Shown here: positions 10,107 through 19,064 of the stretch, one piece after another
How the letters are laid out: the number at the start of each line of letters is the position of its first letter
Numbering within the stretch: the stretch's first letter is position 1
Source: Pseudomonas laurentiana
GTDB taxonomy: Bacteria > Pseudomonadota > Gammaproteobacteria > Pseudomonadales > Pseudomonadaceae
DNA: 64,000 nucleotides
Assembly: GCF_014648275.1 (NCBI RefSeq)
Contig: NZ_BMQU01000019.1
Location: forward strand, 1 to 64,000
Direction: 5' to 3'
The notes under the pieces: model-generated
What the model saw: the letters and a program-made list of their open reading frames with translations, nothing else
Databases searched by the model: none
Told to the model about the DNA's origin: nothing
Translations under genes and position numbers: made by a program

Positions 10107-11729
10107 TCAGAGCGCTTTTGCCCAGTCACGCAGCAAGTATTTTTGAATCTTGCCGGTGGACGTTTTTGGCAATTCGCTGAAGATCACTGTCTTCGGCAAC
10201 TTGAAACCGGCCAGGTGTTCGCGGCAGAAGGCGATGATCTCGTCTTCGGTCGTGTCCTGGCAGTGGCCTTTCAGGGTGATGTAGGCGCACGGGGTTTCGC
10301 CCCACTTCTCATCGGGACGAGCGACCACGGCGGCCTCAAGAACGGATGGGTGGCGGTACAGCGTGTCTTCAACCTCAATGGTCGAGATGTTCTCGCCGCC
10401 CGAAATGATGATGTCCTTCAACCGGTCCTTGATCTCGACATAACCGTCCGGGTGCCAGACAGCGAGGTCGCCGGTGTGGAACCAGTCGCCACGGAACGCT
10501 TCGGCAGTGGCGGTCGGGTTTTTCAGGTAGCCCTTCATGACGGTGTTGCCGCGCATGAAAATCTCACCGATGGTGTTGCCATCACGAGGTACAGGCTCCA
10601 GGGTTTGTGGGTCGGCGACCATCAGGCCTTCGAGCGTGACGTAGCGAACGCCCTGGCGTGACTTGATGCGTGCGCGCTCATACAGCGGTTTTTCGTCCCA
10701 CTCGTTATGCCAGGCACAAACGGTAACCGGGCCGTACACTTCAGTCAGGCCATAGACGTGCGTTACCTTGATGCCCATTTCCTCCACCGCGCCAATGACC
10801 TTGGCCGGTGGCGCTGCGCCGGCGACCATGGCATTGACCGGGTGATCAATGGCGGCCTTGGCGGTATCGGGCATGTTGATCAGCGCGTTCAGTACAATCG
10901 GCGCACCGCACAGGTGAGTGACCTGATACTCGCGAATCATGGTCAGGATTTTCTGCGGGTCAACCCGACGCAGGAACACATGGGTACCGGCCAGTGCAGT
11001 GACGATCCACGGATAGCACCAACCGTTGCAGTGGAACATTGGCAGGGTCCAGAGGTATACCGGATGGTTGCCCATGGCCCAGGTGATCTGGTTGCCCAGC
11101 GAGTTCAGGTAAGCACCACGGTGGTGGTAGACCACGCCCTTGGGGTTGCCTGTTGTGCCGGAGGTGTAGTTGAGCGAGATGGCCTGCCATTCGTCTTCAG
11201 GCCAGGTCCACTCGTACTCCGGGTCGCCTTCCGCGAGGAAGGCCTCGTAATCCAGGGCACTGACTGCGCAACCTTCGCCATATTCCGGGTCATCGACATC
11301 AATGACCAGGGGCGGGTTTTTCAGCATGGCCAACGCTGCTGCGATCACCGAGTGGAATTCTCGGTCGGTGATCAGTACCTTGGCTTCGCCATGCTCAAGC
11401 ATAAACGCGATGGCCTCGGGATCCAGGCGTACGTTAAGGGTATTGAGTACGGCGCCGATCATCGGCACACCGAAGTGCGCCTCCAGCATTGCCGGAATGT
11501 TGGGCAGCATGACAGCGACAGTGTCGCCTTTTCCGATGCCTCGGCCGGCCAAGGCGCTGGCAAGGCGCCGGCAGCGTGCATAGGTGTCTTGCCAGTTACG
11601 GCGGATCGAACCATGAATGACTGCGGGGTATTGCCCATAGACAGCGGCTGTGCGCTCAATGAAACTCAGGGGAGTAAGGGCAGTGTGGTTGACAGGTGCG
11701 GGCGCGAGGCCTTGTTCGTAGATCGACAT
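10107..11729 (-). CDS. AMP-forming acyl-CoA ligase
   Basis: The 540-residue enzyme activates a carboxylic acid with ATP and CoA. Signature motifs are the P-loop-like NYTSGTTGNPKGV, the adenylate motif HVYGLTEVYGP, GDWFHTGDLA, the hinge KDRLKDIIISGGENIS and the C-terminal Lys in PKTSTGKIQK. It belongs with medium/short-chain ligases and plant-like acyl-activating enzymes. The ATG at 11729 has an AGGA site seven bases upstream; the frame is open further up to 11861 but without family similarity. It heads a two-gene unit with the acyl-CoA dehydrogenase and is transcribed away from a sensor-kinase/regulator pair that is the likely controller. Confidence 0.92.
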   Translation of the reverse strand: MSIYEQGLAPAPVNHTALTPLSFIERTAAVYGQYPAVIHGSIRRNWQDTYARCRRLASALAGRGIGKGDTVAVMLPNIPAMLEAHFGVPMIGAVLNTLNVRLDPEAIAFMLEHGEAKVLITDREFHSVIAAALAMLKNPPLVIDVDDPEYGEGCAVSALDYEAFLAEGDPEYEWTWPEDEWQAISLNYTSGTTGNPKGVVYHHRGAYLNSLGNQITWAMGNHPVYLWTLPMFHCNGWCYPWIVTALAGTHVFLRRVDPQKILTMIREYQVTHLCGAPIVLNALINMPDTAKAAIDHPVNAMVAGAAPPAKVIGAVEEMGIKVTHVYGLTEVYGPVTVCAWHNEWDEKPLYERARIKSRQGVRYVTLEGLMVADPQTLEPVPRDGNTIGEIFMRGNTVMKGYLKNPTATAEAFRGDWFHTGDLAVWHPDGYVEIKDRLKDIIISGGENISTIEVEDTLYRHPSVLEAAVVARPDEKWGETPCAYITLKGHCQDTTEDEIIAFCREHLAGFKLPKTVIFSELPKTSTGKIQKYLLRDWAKAL

Positions 11730-11857
11730 GAAAGTGTCCTGTGCAGGAGGCAGCCGCGCTTGGCGAACTGAAACCCCCGTTGGCTGATTGTTAGCTCTGA
11801 TCAGGTTTCTACAGCGAGATCGTGGCTCGCCGGGTGTCGCATTTTTTACTCTAAACG

Positions 11858-11905
11858 CCATAGTATATGGAAGCTAGACTATAGCAATATGGTATTTCTA
11901 CTATA
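11858..11905. promoter_or_regulatory. AT-rich divergent control region with nested inverted repeats
   Basis: Between the ligase and the PAS kinase lies an AT-rich block with CCATA-N3-TATGG (11858-11870), GCTA-N5-TAGC (11873-11885) and TATAG-N16-CTATA (11880-11905). ATATGG also recurs as a direct repeat at 11865 and 11887, 22 bases (two helical turns) apart. It is a reasonable place for the neighbouring FixJ-type regulator to bind and for both promoters. No binding motif is known to me. Confidence 0.45.
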
Positions 11906-11921
11906 AAAAACGGACCTATTC

Positions 11922-13712
11922 TTGACGCTATCGACCACTGCCTTATTTGCCAAAGATCCTCAGCCTACGCTCATTCTCGATGCGGCGGCGCGGTTGCTCG
12001 GCACTAATCCGGCGTTTGAGGCGTTGATCCAGGGGCGTACCCTGGCGACCCTGTTGCCCTCTAACTACGCCGCCTTGATTCAGGCCTGCCTGTTTCAGGA
12101 TCGGGCCATTGCTGAGGTAGAGGCGCAGGTTGGCGAGCGCATTCTGCTATGGACCTTGATCCCTTCCGATGATTGCCGCCAGGTCATTGCCCGCTGCCGT
12201 GATGCCACTGCCGAACGCCAGGGTGTGCGTGATGCCAGCCAGGCCCGGCGGCTCTATCGGCTGATTACCGAGAACACTACCGACCTGATTTCCCGGCATA
12301 CGCCCGATGGATGTTTCCTCGATGCGTCGCCGGCGTCCTACCGCTTGCTTGGTTACTGGCCGGAAGAGCTGCGCGGTGTTGCCGTGCAGAGCCTGTTCCA
12401 TCCTCATGACTGTTTGCAGTCGCTACCTCAGGCAGGCGAGGCACTGGAGCAGGATGGTTATCAGACCATGACCTGTCGTGTCCGCCACCGTGACGGCCAT
12501 TACCGATGGTTTGAGATTGCCAGCCGGGCAATCCGCGAAACCTACACCGGCGCGGTGGTTGAGGTGATCAGCGTTTCCCGTGAGATCACCTTGCGTGTCG
12601 AGGCTCAGGAGAACCTGCGACGATTGGCCGAGGTGGTAGAGGCCAACACCGATCTGGTGCTCTTTACCGATCCGGCGGGGCAGCTCACTTACCTGAATCG
12701 TTCGGCACGGCGCGCATTGGGGTTGGTTGAGCAGCAGACCGCGCCTGGCCTTCGCGATGTGCTCGATGATGAAGCCGTGCAGCGTCTGGATGCTGAAGGT
12801 TGGCAGCAGGCCGAACGTGAGGGCGTCTGGCAGTGCGAAGCGACTTTCAAGCCCTGCGGGGGCGGCAGCCTGTTTCCAGTGTCACTGGTACTGTTGGCTC
12901 ATCGGGCCAACGGTGGTGAACGCTATTACTCGCTGGTAGCGCGGGACATGACCGAGCGTGAACTGCGTGAAGCACAGCAGCGTCGACATCAGGACGAGCT
13001 GGCGCATACGGCGCGGTTGGTCACGTTGGGTGAGTTGGCTTCGGGTATCGCCCATGAAATCAACCAGCCGTTGGCCGCCGTGGTGAACTATGCCAGTGCC
13101 AGTCAGCGCTATCTGCAGGCGCTGGAGCACGACCCCAAGGCGGTGCAGCGCGTCGCGCAAGGGCTGCAACGGATCAATGAGCAGGCCACTCATGCGGCTG
13201 AAGTGATCAAGCGTCTGCGCGCATTCTTGCGCAAGGAGCCGCGTCGCCTGCAGGCCCTGCATATCGCTGAAGTTGCCCGGGAAGCGGTGCGTTTGTGCGC
13301 ATGGGAAGCCAATCAGGCGCAGGTGACGATCGACCAGCGGATGGCGCACAATCTGCCGCCGGTTTACGCCGATCGGATTCTCCTTGAACAAGTGCTGCTC
13401 AACTTGCTGCGTAATGCGTTTGAGGCGAACCGTGAGCAACAGCCCGGCCGCCCTTCGCATGTGCTGCTGAGTGCCGTGTTAGAGGCAGGGTGGTTGACGA
13501 TTCGGGTGTGCGACCAGGGGCCAGGTGTTGCGGCAGAGCGATTGGACGGCATCTTCACCCCGTTCAACACCAGCAAGCCGGAAGGGCTCGGCTTGGGCCT
13601 GAGCATGAGCCGCAGCATTGTCGAGGGCTTTGGTGGGACGCTGCAGGCCAGCCCGGGCGATGGTGGGGGATTGATTTTGTGTTGTCGGCTGGCGCCGGCA
13701 GTTACTGTCTGA
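11922..13712 (+). CDS. PAS-domain sensor histidine kinase (FixL-like, soluble)
   Basis: The 596-residue kinase has no membrane helix. Two to three PAS domains (roughly 1-95 degenerate, 110-225 and 228-340) are followed by a HisKA domain with phospho-acceptor His378 in GIAHEINQPLAAV and a HATPase domain (LLNLLRNAFEAN, VCDQGPGV, GLGLGLSMS). This is the layout of FixL/TodS-like cytosolic sensors. The TTG start is the first possible and lacks a strong ribosome site, so the true start may differ. It is followed 13 bases later by its regulator gene and diverges from the acyl-CoA ligase gene. A signal such as redox state or an acyl metabolite is possible but not shown. Confidence 0.9.
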   Translation: MTLSTTALFAKDPQPTLILDAAARLLGTNPAFEALIQGRTLATLLPSNYAALIQACLFQDRAIAEVEAQVGERILLWTLIPSDDCRQVIARCRDATAERQGVRDASQARRLYRLITENTTDLISRHTPDGCFLDASPASYRLLGYWPEELRGVAVQSLFHPHDCLQSLPQAGEALEQDGYQTMTCRVRHRDGHYRWFEIASRAIRETYTGAVVEVISVSREITLRVEAQENLRRLAEVVEANTDLVLFTDPAGQLTYLNRSARRALGLVEQQTAPGLRDVLDDEAVQRLDAEGWQQAEREGVWQCEATFKPCGGGSLFPVSLVLLAHRANGGERYYSLVARDMTERELREAQQRRHQDELAHTARLVTLGELASGIAHEINQPLAAVVNYASASQRYLQALEHDPKAVQRVAQGLQRINEQATHAAEVIKRLRAFLRKEPRRLQALHIAEVAREAVRLCAWEANQAQVTIDQRMAHNLPPVYADRILLEQVLLNLLRNAFEANREQQPGRPSHVLLSAVLEAGWLTIRVCDQGPGVAAERLDGIFTPFNTSKPEGLGLGLSMSRSIVEGFGGTLQASPGDGGGLILCCRLAPAVTV

Positions 13713-13725
13713 ACAAGAGGTCTTG

Positions 13726-14358
13726 ATGCAGGAACCGAAGGTTTACGTGGTCGATGACGATCAGGGCATGCTCGACTCTACAGTCTGGCTGTTGGAGTCG
13801 GTGGGCCTTCAGGCACTGCCGTTCACCAGTGGCCAGGCTTTTCTGGATGCCTGTGACGCTTGTCTGCCAGCCTGTGTGCTGCTTGATGTGCGAATGCCGG
13901 GGATGGGTGGGCTGAGTGTGCAGGAAGCGTTGAGGGCGCGCGGGCTCGATTTGCCCATCATTTTCCTCAGCGGCCATGCCGATGTGCCGATTGTGGTGCG
14001 AGCCTTCAAGGCCGGCGCTTGTGACTTTATCGAAAAGCCCTACAACGACCAGCTGTTGCTCGACAGCGTTCAAGATGCGCTGGGGCGCTCTCACCGGGCG
14101 CGGGCTGGCAGCAGCCAGCGTGATGCGGTTCAGGCACGCATTGACAGCCTCACCCCGCGGGAGCGCGATGTGTTTTTGCCTCTCGTGCAAGGTTTTACCA
14201 ACCGGGAAATTGCCGAACAGTTGGCGGTCAGCGTGAAGACGGTTGACTTGTACCGCTCTCGGGTCATGAAGCGCATGCAGGCCGAACACTTGCCGGAGCT
14301 GGTGGGTATGGCGATTGCCTGCGCACAGGTCGACCCGCTGCAACTGCGCGGGCCTTGA
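13726..14358 (+). CDS. FixJ/NarL-family response regulator
   Basis: The 210-residue regulator has a receiver domain (acidic DDD near the start, phospho-acceptor Asp54 in LLDVRMPGMGG, Lys in FIEKPYND) and a C-terminal LuxR-type helix-turn-helix (LTPRERDVFLPLVQG, NREIAEQLAVSVKTVD). The ATG at 13726 has AAGAGG five bases upstream; an in-frame TTG just before it is less likely. It should be the partner of the preceding PAS kinase and the activator of the divergent acyl-CoA ligase/dehydrogenase genes; the control link is inferred from gene order only. Confidence 0.92.
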   Translation: MQEPKVYVVDDDQGMLDSTVWLLESVGLQALPFTSGQAFLDACDACLPACVLLDVRMPGMGGLSVQEALRARGLDLPIIFLSGHADVPIVVRAFKAGACDFIEKPYNDQLLLDSVQDALGRSHRARAGSSQRDAVQARIDSLTPRERDVFLPLVQGFTNREIAEQLAVSVKTVDLYRSRVMKRMQAEHLPELVGMAIACAQVDPLQLRGP

Positions 14359-14371
14359 GGTCGCGCAGTTG
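14341..14371. terminator. Hairpin ending the kinase/regulator operon
   Basis: CAACTGCGCG and its exact complement CGCGCAGTTG flank the regulator stop codon with an 11-base loop. It also lies just after the stop of the convergent DUF883 gene, so it may serve both. Confidence 0.6.
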
Positions 14372-14384
14372 TTGCTCGCAGATG

Positions 14385-14705
14385 TTAGCCCCGGCGACCC
14401 AGCAGCAGGCCGACAATCAGGCCAACCCCGGCGGAAATCGCCACGGTCTGCCATGGGTGGCCACCCATGTAGGCCTCGGTCGCTTCGACGACCGGTTTCG
14501 CGCGTTCAGCGACGGCGCTCATCGCATGGCGTGCCTGCTTGAGTTTCTGGCCAGCCTGGGTGCGCAAGGTCTCGGCCTCGGCGCCAACCAGTGTGGAGCT
14601 GTCTCTCAGCAGCTTTTCCGATTCTTCAATCAGCGCCTGCAACTCACTGAAGGCCTGATCCTTGATTTGCTCGGTATCGGCTTGCACAGTGATTTTCCTG
14701 GCCAT
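14385..14705 (-). CDS. DUF883 family (YqjD/ElaB-like) membrane-anchored protein
   Basis: This is a 106-residue protein: a long amphipathic, probably coiled-coil helix (about residues 10-75) and one C-terminal membrane helix with the family ending VGLIVGLLLGRRG. Its E. coli relatives YqjD and ElaB tether ribosomes to the inner membrane in stationary phase, so a similar role is plausible. The ATG at 14705 has AGGAAG upstream and is preferred to a longer start nine codons earlier. Confidence 0.88.
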   Translation of the reverse strand: MARKITVQADTEQIKDQAFSELQALIEESEKLLRDSSTLVGAEAETLRTQAGQKLKQARHAMSAVAERAKPVVEATEAYMGGHPWQTVAISAGVGLIVGLLLGRRG

Positions 14706-14834
14706 GAACGCTTCCTCTGTAGGGTTGAACATTGATCAATGGGGGCTGGCGGGCGCGGAAAATTGCAGGGGTTTGGCCGACGCCAGCGGCTACAGTGTAA
14801 GATAACGCCCATTTTCAAGCGGTAGGAAGTCCTC

Positions 14835-15089
14835 ATGAGTTTCAATCTGGCCAACAAGAGTTTTGCCGAGCGGGCACAGATCGAAGACGAGAAGTCCCGA
14901 CTGTTCGAACTCTGGCAGACCAGCCTTGGCAAAGCCAAGGGCGAGGCTGCCCGACTGATCGGCGAAAAGCCACGCCGCAAGGGCAAGTGGGCCGAGTGGG
15001 TGCGTACTGAGCTGGACGGCATGTCGCCGCCCGAATACGCCAATATGGTGCGCAGTGAAGTCAACAAGCTGATGGCTGCGGCGCGCTGA
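14835..15089 (+). CDS. Small conserved hypothetical protein
   Basis: The 84-residue basic protein is rich in Lys, Arg, Glu and Ala and is predicted to be mostly helical, without a signal peptide or membrane helix. The central PRRKGKWAEWV patch could contact nucleic acid, but I recognise no domain. An AGGAAG ribosome site precedes the ATG. It lies alone between convergent and divergent neighbours. Codon use matches the rest of the window, so I take it as a real gene of unknown function. Confidence 0.75.
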   Translation: MSFNLANKSFAERAQIEDEKSRLFELWQTSLGKAKGEAARLIGEKPRRKGKWAEWVRTELDGMSPPEYANMVRSEVNKLMAAAR

Positions 15090-15130
15090 CGCTGGCGACA
15101 GCCGTTTCTGCAGCCTTGCAACGCCTATCG

Positions 15131-15607
15131 TTACCAGACACTGCGCGTGGGTTCTGGCAGGTTCAAGCGCCCGCGGTCGGTAAAGCGTACGGTGCCCTGC
15201 GGCCCACTGGCCAGTTTGCCGCGTAACTCATACGGCAGGCCATTCAGGCTGCGCGCCTGACCTAATCCGTACGCCTGGCGCAGCATGGAGAAGGCAGTGA
15301 TGCTCACCGGAACTACCAGTATGTCCTCGCTGTAGCGGGCGACGCTGCCGCGCTGATCACTGACTCCCGCTGCCAGTGGTTGGCCATTGACCTCAAGGTT
15401 CAGGGCAATGCCGTTGTAGTTGATAGGGGTTTCGTTGGGGTTCTGGATACGTAGCTTGACGGCCATGCGCAGTTCAAGCTCTTGTCCCTGTAGCGGTTCG
15501 ATACCGATGACGCTGATGTTGACCGGGTCACGCCCCTGAAACAGCGCGCACGCGCTCAAGGTCAGGATCAGCAGCACGCTCAGGGTTTGACGCAAGGAAC
15601 GAATCAT
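15131..15607 (-). CDS. LEA type 2 (WHy-domain) lipoprotein
   Basis: The 158-residue product has a lipoprotein signal peptide with lipobox LSAC (Cys about residue 20), then one LEA14-type beta-sandwich with the typical LRIQNPNETPINYNGI stretch and a closing FTDRGRLNLP. Such proteins sit in the envelope and are linked to desiccation or osmotic stress by homology. The ATG at 15607 has a GAGGA site; the frame extends 40 codons upstream without a good start. Confidence 0.87.
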   Translation of the reverse strand: MIRSLRQTLSVLLILTLSACALFQGRDPVNISVIGIEPLQGQELELRMAVKLRIQNPNETPINYNGIALNLEVNGQPLAAGVSDQRGSVARYSEDILVVPVSITAFSMLRQAYGLGQARSLNGLPYELRGKLASGPQGTVRFTDRGRLNLPEPTRSVW

Positions 15608-15760
15608 TGGCAGTCCTCGGTAATAGGGCACACACTCAGTGTGGCAAATACACGGGGGTGGTGGTAGTCGAGGTGAACAGCAAACCACAGGGTTGTGGCT
15701 GAACCTGTAGCGTTCCGGGCTATCCAACGACTGGGTGCAAGACGCTGTGGAGGTGACCTG

Positions 15761-16087
15761 ATGAACACATCATGGCAAGGCGTACAGGCGCTTGGCTTGA
15801 GCCTGTTTTTGGCGGCAACCGTACAGGCGCAACCGTTCACCTCATTGTATGTGGCTGCGCAAGCCGATAACCCTTACAACAGCCCGATCCGCCGAGCCAA
15901 CCCGAACAGTCGACAAGGTAGCGTGCCAGCTATGCCGCCAGTCCCAGCGCCGTCTACCCAGCCCAACCCGCGCCCACCGACCCTGGAAAACCGGGGCATT
16001 GGCAACGGCGACAACCTGCGCCGTGAACAGCAGGTGCCGAATCTGGAGCCTTCGCGTCCGCCGCGCGACTCCACCCGTGCGCCTTGA
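15761..16087 (+). CDS. Small secreted proline/asparagine-rich protein
   Basis: The 108-residue product has a signal peptide (about 23 residues, ending ATVQA before QP). The mature chain is low in complexity, rich in Pro, Asn and Arg (PPVPAPSTQPNPRPP), and likely disordered. I recognise no domain. It starts after AGGTGA and ends 31 bases before a sugar dehydrogenase gene on the same strand, so the two may be co-transcribed. Confidence 0.7.
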   Translation: MNTSWQGVQALGLSLFLAATVQAQPFTSLYVAAQADNPYNSPIRRANPNSRQGSVPAMPPVPAPSTQPNPRPPTLENRGIGNGDNLRREQQVPNLEPSRPPRDSTRAP

Positions 16088-16118
16088 CTGCAGTGGCCCA
16101 GCGGTTAAGGAATCGAAC

Positions 16119-17267
16119 ATGCTGCCACGTTTTGGGTTACCTGTTCTTTGTCTCGCTGCACTGATACCCGCGTTGGCGGCAGCGGCCCCTGAGCGCGAAT
16201 TTCCCAGTGAGGAGGGGATGCTGAGCGTCAGGACACTTGCCGAAGGCCTCAAGCACCCTTGGGCGCTGGCTTTTCTCCCCGATGGCAAGGGAATGCTGGT
16301 GACTGAGCGCCCCGGTAACCTGCGTCTGATCAGCAGCGAAGGCCAGGTCGGGCCACCAATCAGTGGTGTACCGCAGGTTTGGGCCACTGGCCAAGGGGGT
16401 CTGCTTGATGTCGCGCTGTCGCCAACCTTCAAGATTGATCGGCTGGTGTACCTGTCCTTTGCCGAGGGAGGGGGTGAAGGCGGTACTGCCGGCACAGCGG
16501 TGGGGCGTGGTCAGTTGTCGGCAGACCTCGCGCATCTGGACGATTTCAAGGTGATTTTCCGTCAGTTGCCGAAGCTGTCGAACGGATATCATTTTGGTTC
16601 CAGGCTGGTGTTCGACCGTGATGGCTACCTGTTTATTGCATTGGGTGAGAACAACGACCGGCTCAGCGCCCAAGACCTGGATAAGCTACAGGGTAAGGTG
16701 GTGCGTATTCTCCCGGACGGCCAAGTGCCAAAGGACAACCCGTTTGTCGGACGCAAGGATGCCCGTGCGCAAATCTGGTCATTTGGTCACCGCAATCAGC
16801 AGGGGGCCGCGCTCAACCCCTGGACGGGGGAAATCTGGACGCACGAGCATGGGCCTCGTGGTGGTGACGAGATCAATATCCCGAAACCCGGCAAGAATTA
16901 CGGTTGGCCACTGGCAACCCATGGCATCGACTATTCACTGATGCCGATACCTGAAACGCAGGGTAAGCATGTTGATGGTATGGTCGACCCACACTATGTC
17001 TGGGAAAAGTCCCCGGCTATCAGCGGTATGGCGTTCTACGACAACCCGCGCTTCAACGCCTGGCAGCACAACCTGTTCATAGGTGCGTTGGCTGCGCAGA
17101 GTTTGATTCGCCTGAAGTTGGAGGGGGACGCCATCGTTCATGAGGAACGCCTGCTCGGTCCGCTCAATGCGCGCATACGCGATGTTCGACAGGGGCCGGA
17201 TGGCTATCTGTACCTGTTGACTGACGCGGAGGATGGTGCCTTGTTGAAGGTGGGGTTGGAGCCATAA
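16119..17267 (+). CDS. PQQ-dependent aldose sugar dehydrogenase family protein
   Basis: The 382-residue protein has a signal peptide (cut near ALAAAA) and the six-bladed propeller of soluble PQQ glucose dehydrogenases (YliI/Asd type). Characteristic blocks are LKHPWALAFLPDG, LLDVALSPTF, LGENNDR, WSFGHRNQQG, THEHGPRGGDEIN and GKNYGWP; several of these line the PQQ and Ca2+ site in the family. It should oxidise aldose sugars in the periplasm. The ATG at 16119 has TAAGGA upstream; an upstream start would overlap the small secreted protein out of frame. No PQQ synthesis genes are in the window. Confidence 0.9.
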   Translation: MLPRFGLPVLCLAALIPALAAAAPEREFPSEEGMLSVRTLAEGLKHPWALAFLPDGKGMLVTERPGNLRLISSEGQVGPPISGVPQVWATGQGGLLDVALSPTFKIDRLVYLSFAEGGGEGGTAGTAVGRGQLSADLAHLDDFKVIFRQLPKLSNGYHFGSRLVFDRDGYLFIALGENNDRLSAQDLDKLQGKVVRILPDGQVPKDNPFVGRKDARAQIWSFGHRNQQGAALNPWTGEIWTHEHGPRGGDEINIPKPGKNYGWPLATHGIDYSLMPIPETQGKHVDGMVDPHYVWEKSPAISGMAFYDNPRFNAWQHNLFIGALAAQSLIRLKLEGDAIVHEERLLGPLNARIRDVRQGPDGYLYLLTDAEDGALLKVGLEP

Positions 17268-17340
17268 GCGCTATTCGCGTAATGCTGGCGCTCTGACGTT
17301 GCCGGGCGTTAGGCTTGGCGTTTTGCCTGAGACGCTCCTG

Positions 17341-18459
17341 ATGTCTGGCTTCAGCCAACCTTCACCGTTGCAGTTCTATCAGCAGGCGATTGCCTGCAAT
17401 GGCTTTGTCGCCGATGTTGCCCAGTTGCAGGCCGCAACGGCCCTGCAGGCGTGTTTCGACGCCTTGGAACAGGGTGTGCCAGCACGTGGCGTCTATCTTT
17501 GGGGGCCGGTGGGGCGCGGCAAGACCTGGTTGATGGACCAGTTTCACCGCAGCCTGAGACAGCCCGCGCGGCGCCAGCATTTCCACCACTTCATGCGCTG
17601 GGTGCACCAGCGTCTGTTCCAGCTCAACGGTACGGCTGATCCGTTACGGGCCTTGGCGCGCGCTTTGGCTGAAGAGATTCGGGTGCTGTGTTTCGACGAA
17701 CTGTTCGTTAACGATATTGGTGATGCGATCATTCTGGGCCGACTGTTCCAGGTCTTGTTCGAAGAGGGCGTCGTTGTCGTTGCCACCTCTAACCAGCCGC
17801 CGCAACAGCTCTATCAGGACGGCTTCAATCGTGAGCGCTTTCTGCCAGCCATCGCGGCGATTGAGCAGCATATGCAGGTCGTCGCTGTGGATGGCGGGCA
17901 GGATCACCGTTTGCACCCAGGGGCGGCCAAGCAGCGCTATTGGGTGCAACAGCCTGGCGAGCGCAGTGCGCTGGGGGCAGTGTTTGCCAGTTTCTGTGGC
18001 GATGCCGCGTGGACCACTGAACCACTTTCTGTCGAGCACCGTAGCGTGCAGGTGGTGCAGCGCAGCGATCAAGTACTGTGGTGCCGCTATGCTGACCTCT
18101 GCGAGCAGCCGATGGCAGCGCCGGAGTTCATAGCCTTGTGCGACCGCTTCCAGGCGATTCTGCTGAGCGAGGTACCCGCCCTTGGCGCGATTCAGCGGCC
18201 GGCAAAAATTGCGCGTGGCACTGAGGACGGCGTCGAACGGGTCGCCGCAGGTGACCGTGAGTTGCCGCAGTTGTCGGTACAGGATGATGGTGTGCGGCGC
18301 TTTATCGCGTTGGTCGATGAGTGTTACGACCGTCGGGTGGCCTTGTACCTGGAGGCGCAGGTACCGCTGGAAGCGCTCTACACTCAAGGGTATCTGGAAT
18401 TCCCGTTCCGGCGCACGTTGAGCCGCTTGCGGGAGATGCAACTGCAACGCTTCTGCTGA
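17341..18459 (+). CDS. ZapE/AFG1-family AAA+ ATPase (probable paralogue)
   Basis: The 372-residue AAA+ ATPase has Walker A GPVGRGKTW (about residues 54-62), Walker B VLCFDELFVND with the catalytic Glu, sensor-1 VVVVATSNQPP, and the family-specific block ERFLPAIAAIEQHM. ZapE in E. coli associates with the division ring and AFG1 acts on mitochondrial membrane proteins. This copy is not next to ribosomal or cytochrome genes where the main zapE of pseudomonads usually sits, so it may be a second, specialised copy. The ATG at 17341 fits best; the in-frame ATG at 17299 adds residues unlike the family. A DinB-family gene follows 10 bases later. Confidence 0.85.
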   Translation: MSGFSQPSPLQFYQQAIACNGFVADVAQLQAATALQACFDALEQGVPARGVYLWGPVGRGKTWLMDQFHRSLRQPARRQHFHHFMRWVHQRLFQLNGTADPLRALARALAEEIRVLCFDELFVNDIGDAIILGRLFQVLFEEGVVVVATSNQPPQQLYQDGFNRERFLPAIAAIEQHMQVVAVDGGQDHRLHPGAAKQRYWVQQPGERSALGAVFASFCGDAAWTTEPLSVEHRSVQVVQRSDQVLWCRYADLCEQPMAAPEFIALCDRFQAILLSEVPALGAIQRPAKIARGTEDGVERVAAGDRELPQLSVQDDGVRRFIALVDECYDRRVALYLEAQVPLEALYTQGYLEFPFRRTLSRLREMQLQRFC

Positions 18460-18469
18460 GGAGCTGATC

Positions 18470-19051
18470 ATGGCCGAGCCACTGTCGCATCACTTGCTGA
18501 CCATGGCCTACAACAATGCCTGGGCCAATCACCGGTTGTACAAGGCTTGCCTGCAATTGACCCAGGATGATTTCGTTGCGCCACGCTGCGGCTTCTTCCC
18601 GTCAATCAAGGCCACGCTTGAGCACATTCTGCAGGTCGACAGTTTCTACCTCCAAGCCTTGGAGTGCGAACACCGCGGTGAACCTCCGGACACTGAGGCC
18701 GAAGGACTCTTCGAGCCTCAGGAGATTTTCGAAAGCTGTGACCAACTGCAGCGTGAGCAGGCGCAGGTAGATCACCGTCTGATCGCCTACTGCAGCCAGT
18801 TGCACGACCATCAGTTGCAGCGAGAGGTCAGCATTGTTCGGCCTGGACGTGTGCAGAGTGAGCAACGTTTGCGGCTGCTGGCGCACCTGTTTCAGCATCA
18901 GATCCACCACCGTGGTCAAGTGCACGCGATGCTCGCCGAGACTGAAATACCGCCACCGCAGCTCGACGAGTTTTTCTTTGCGCAGGAATCTGACCTGAGG
19001 GCTCAGGATTTTGCCGAGCTGGGTTGGACAGAGGAACAGATCTGGGGCTAG
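18470..19051 (+). CDS. DinB-family metal-dependent protein
   Basis: The 193-residue protein is a four-helix bundle of the DinB/YfiT type. A metal triad is visible as His52 (LEHIL) and His143/His147 in HLFQHQIHHRGQ. DinB relatives include thiol-dependent S-transferases and hydrolases; this one is of the short type seen beside nucleic-acid or stress genes, with unknown substrate. It starts 10 bases after the ZapE-like gene with a GAGGAGC ribosome site, so both are probably one transcript. Confidence 0.87.
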   Translation: MAEPLSHHLLTMAYNNAWANHRLYKACLQLTQDDFVAPRCGFFPSIKATLEHILQVDSFYLQALECEHRGEPPDTEAEGLFEPQEIFESCDQLQREQAQVDHRLIAYCSQLHDHQLQREVSIVRPGRVQSEQRLRLLAHLFQHQIHHRGQVHAMLAETEIPPPQLDEFFFAQESDLRAQDFAELGWTEEQIWG

Positions 19052-19064
19052 TGCGGTGCCAGTA

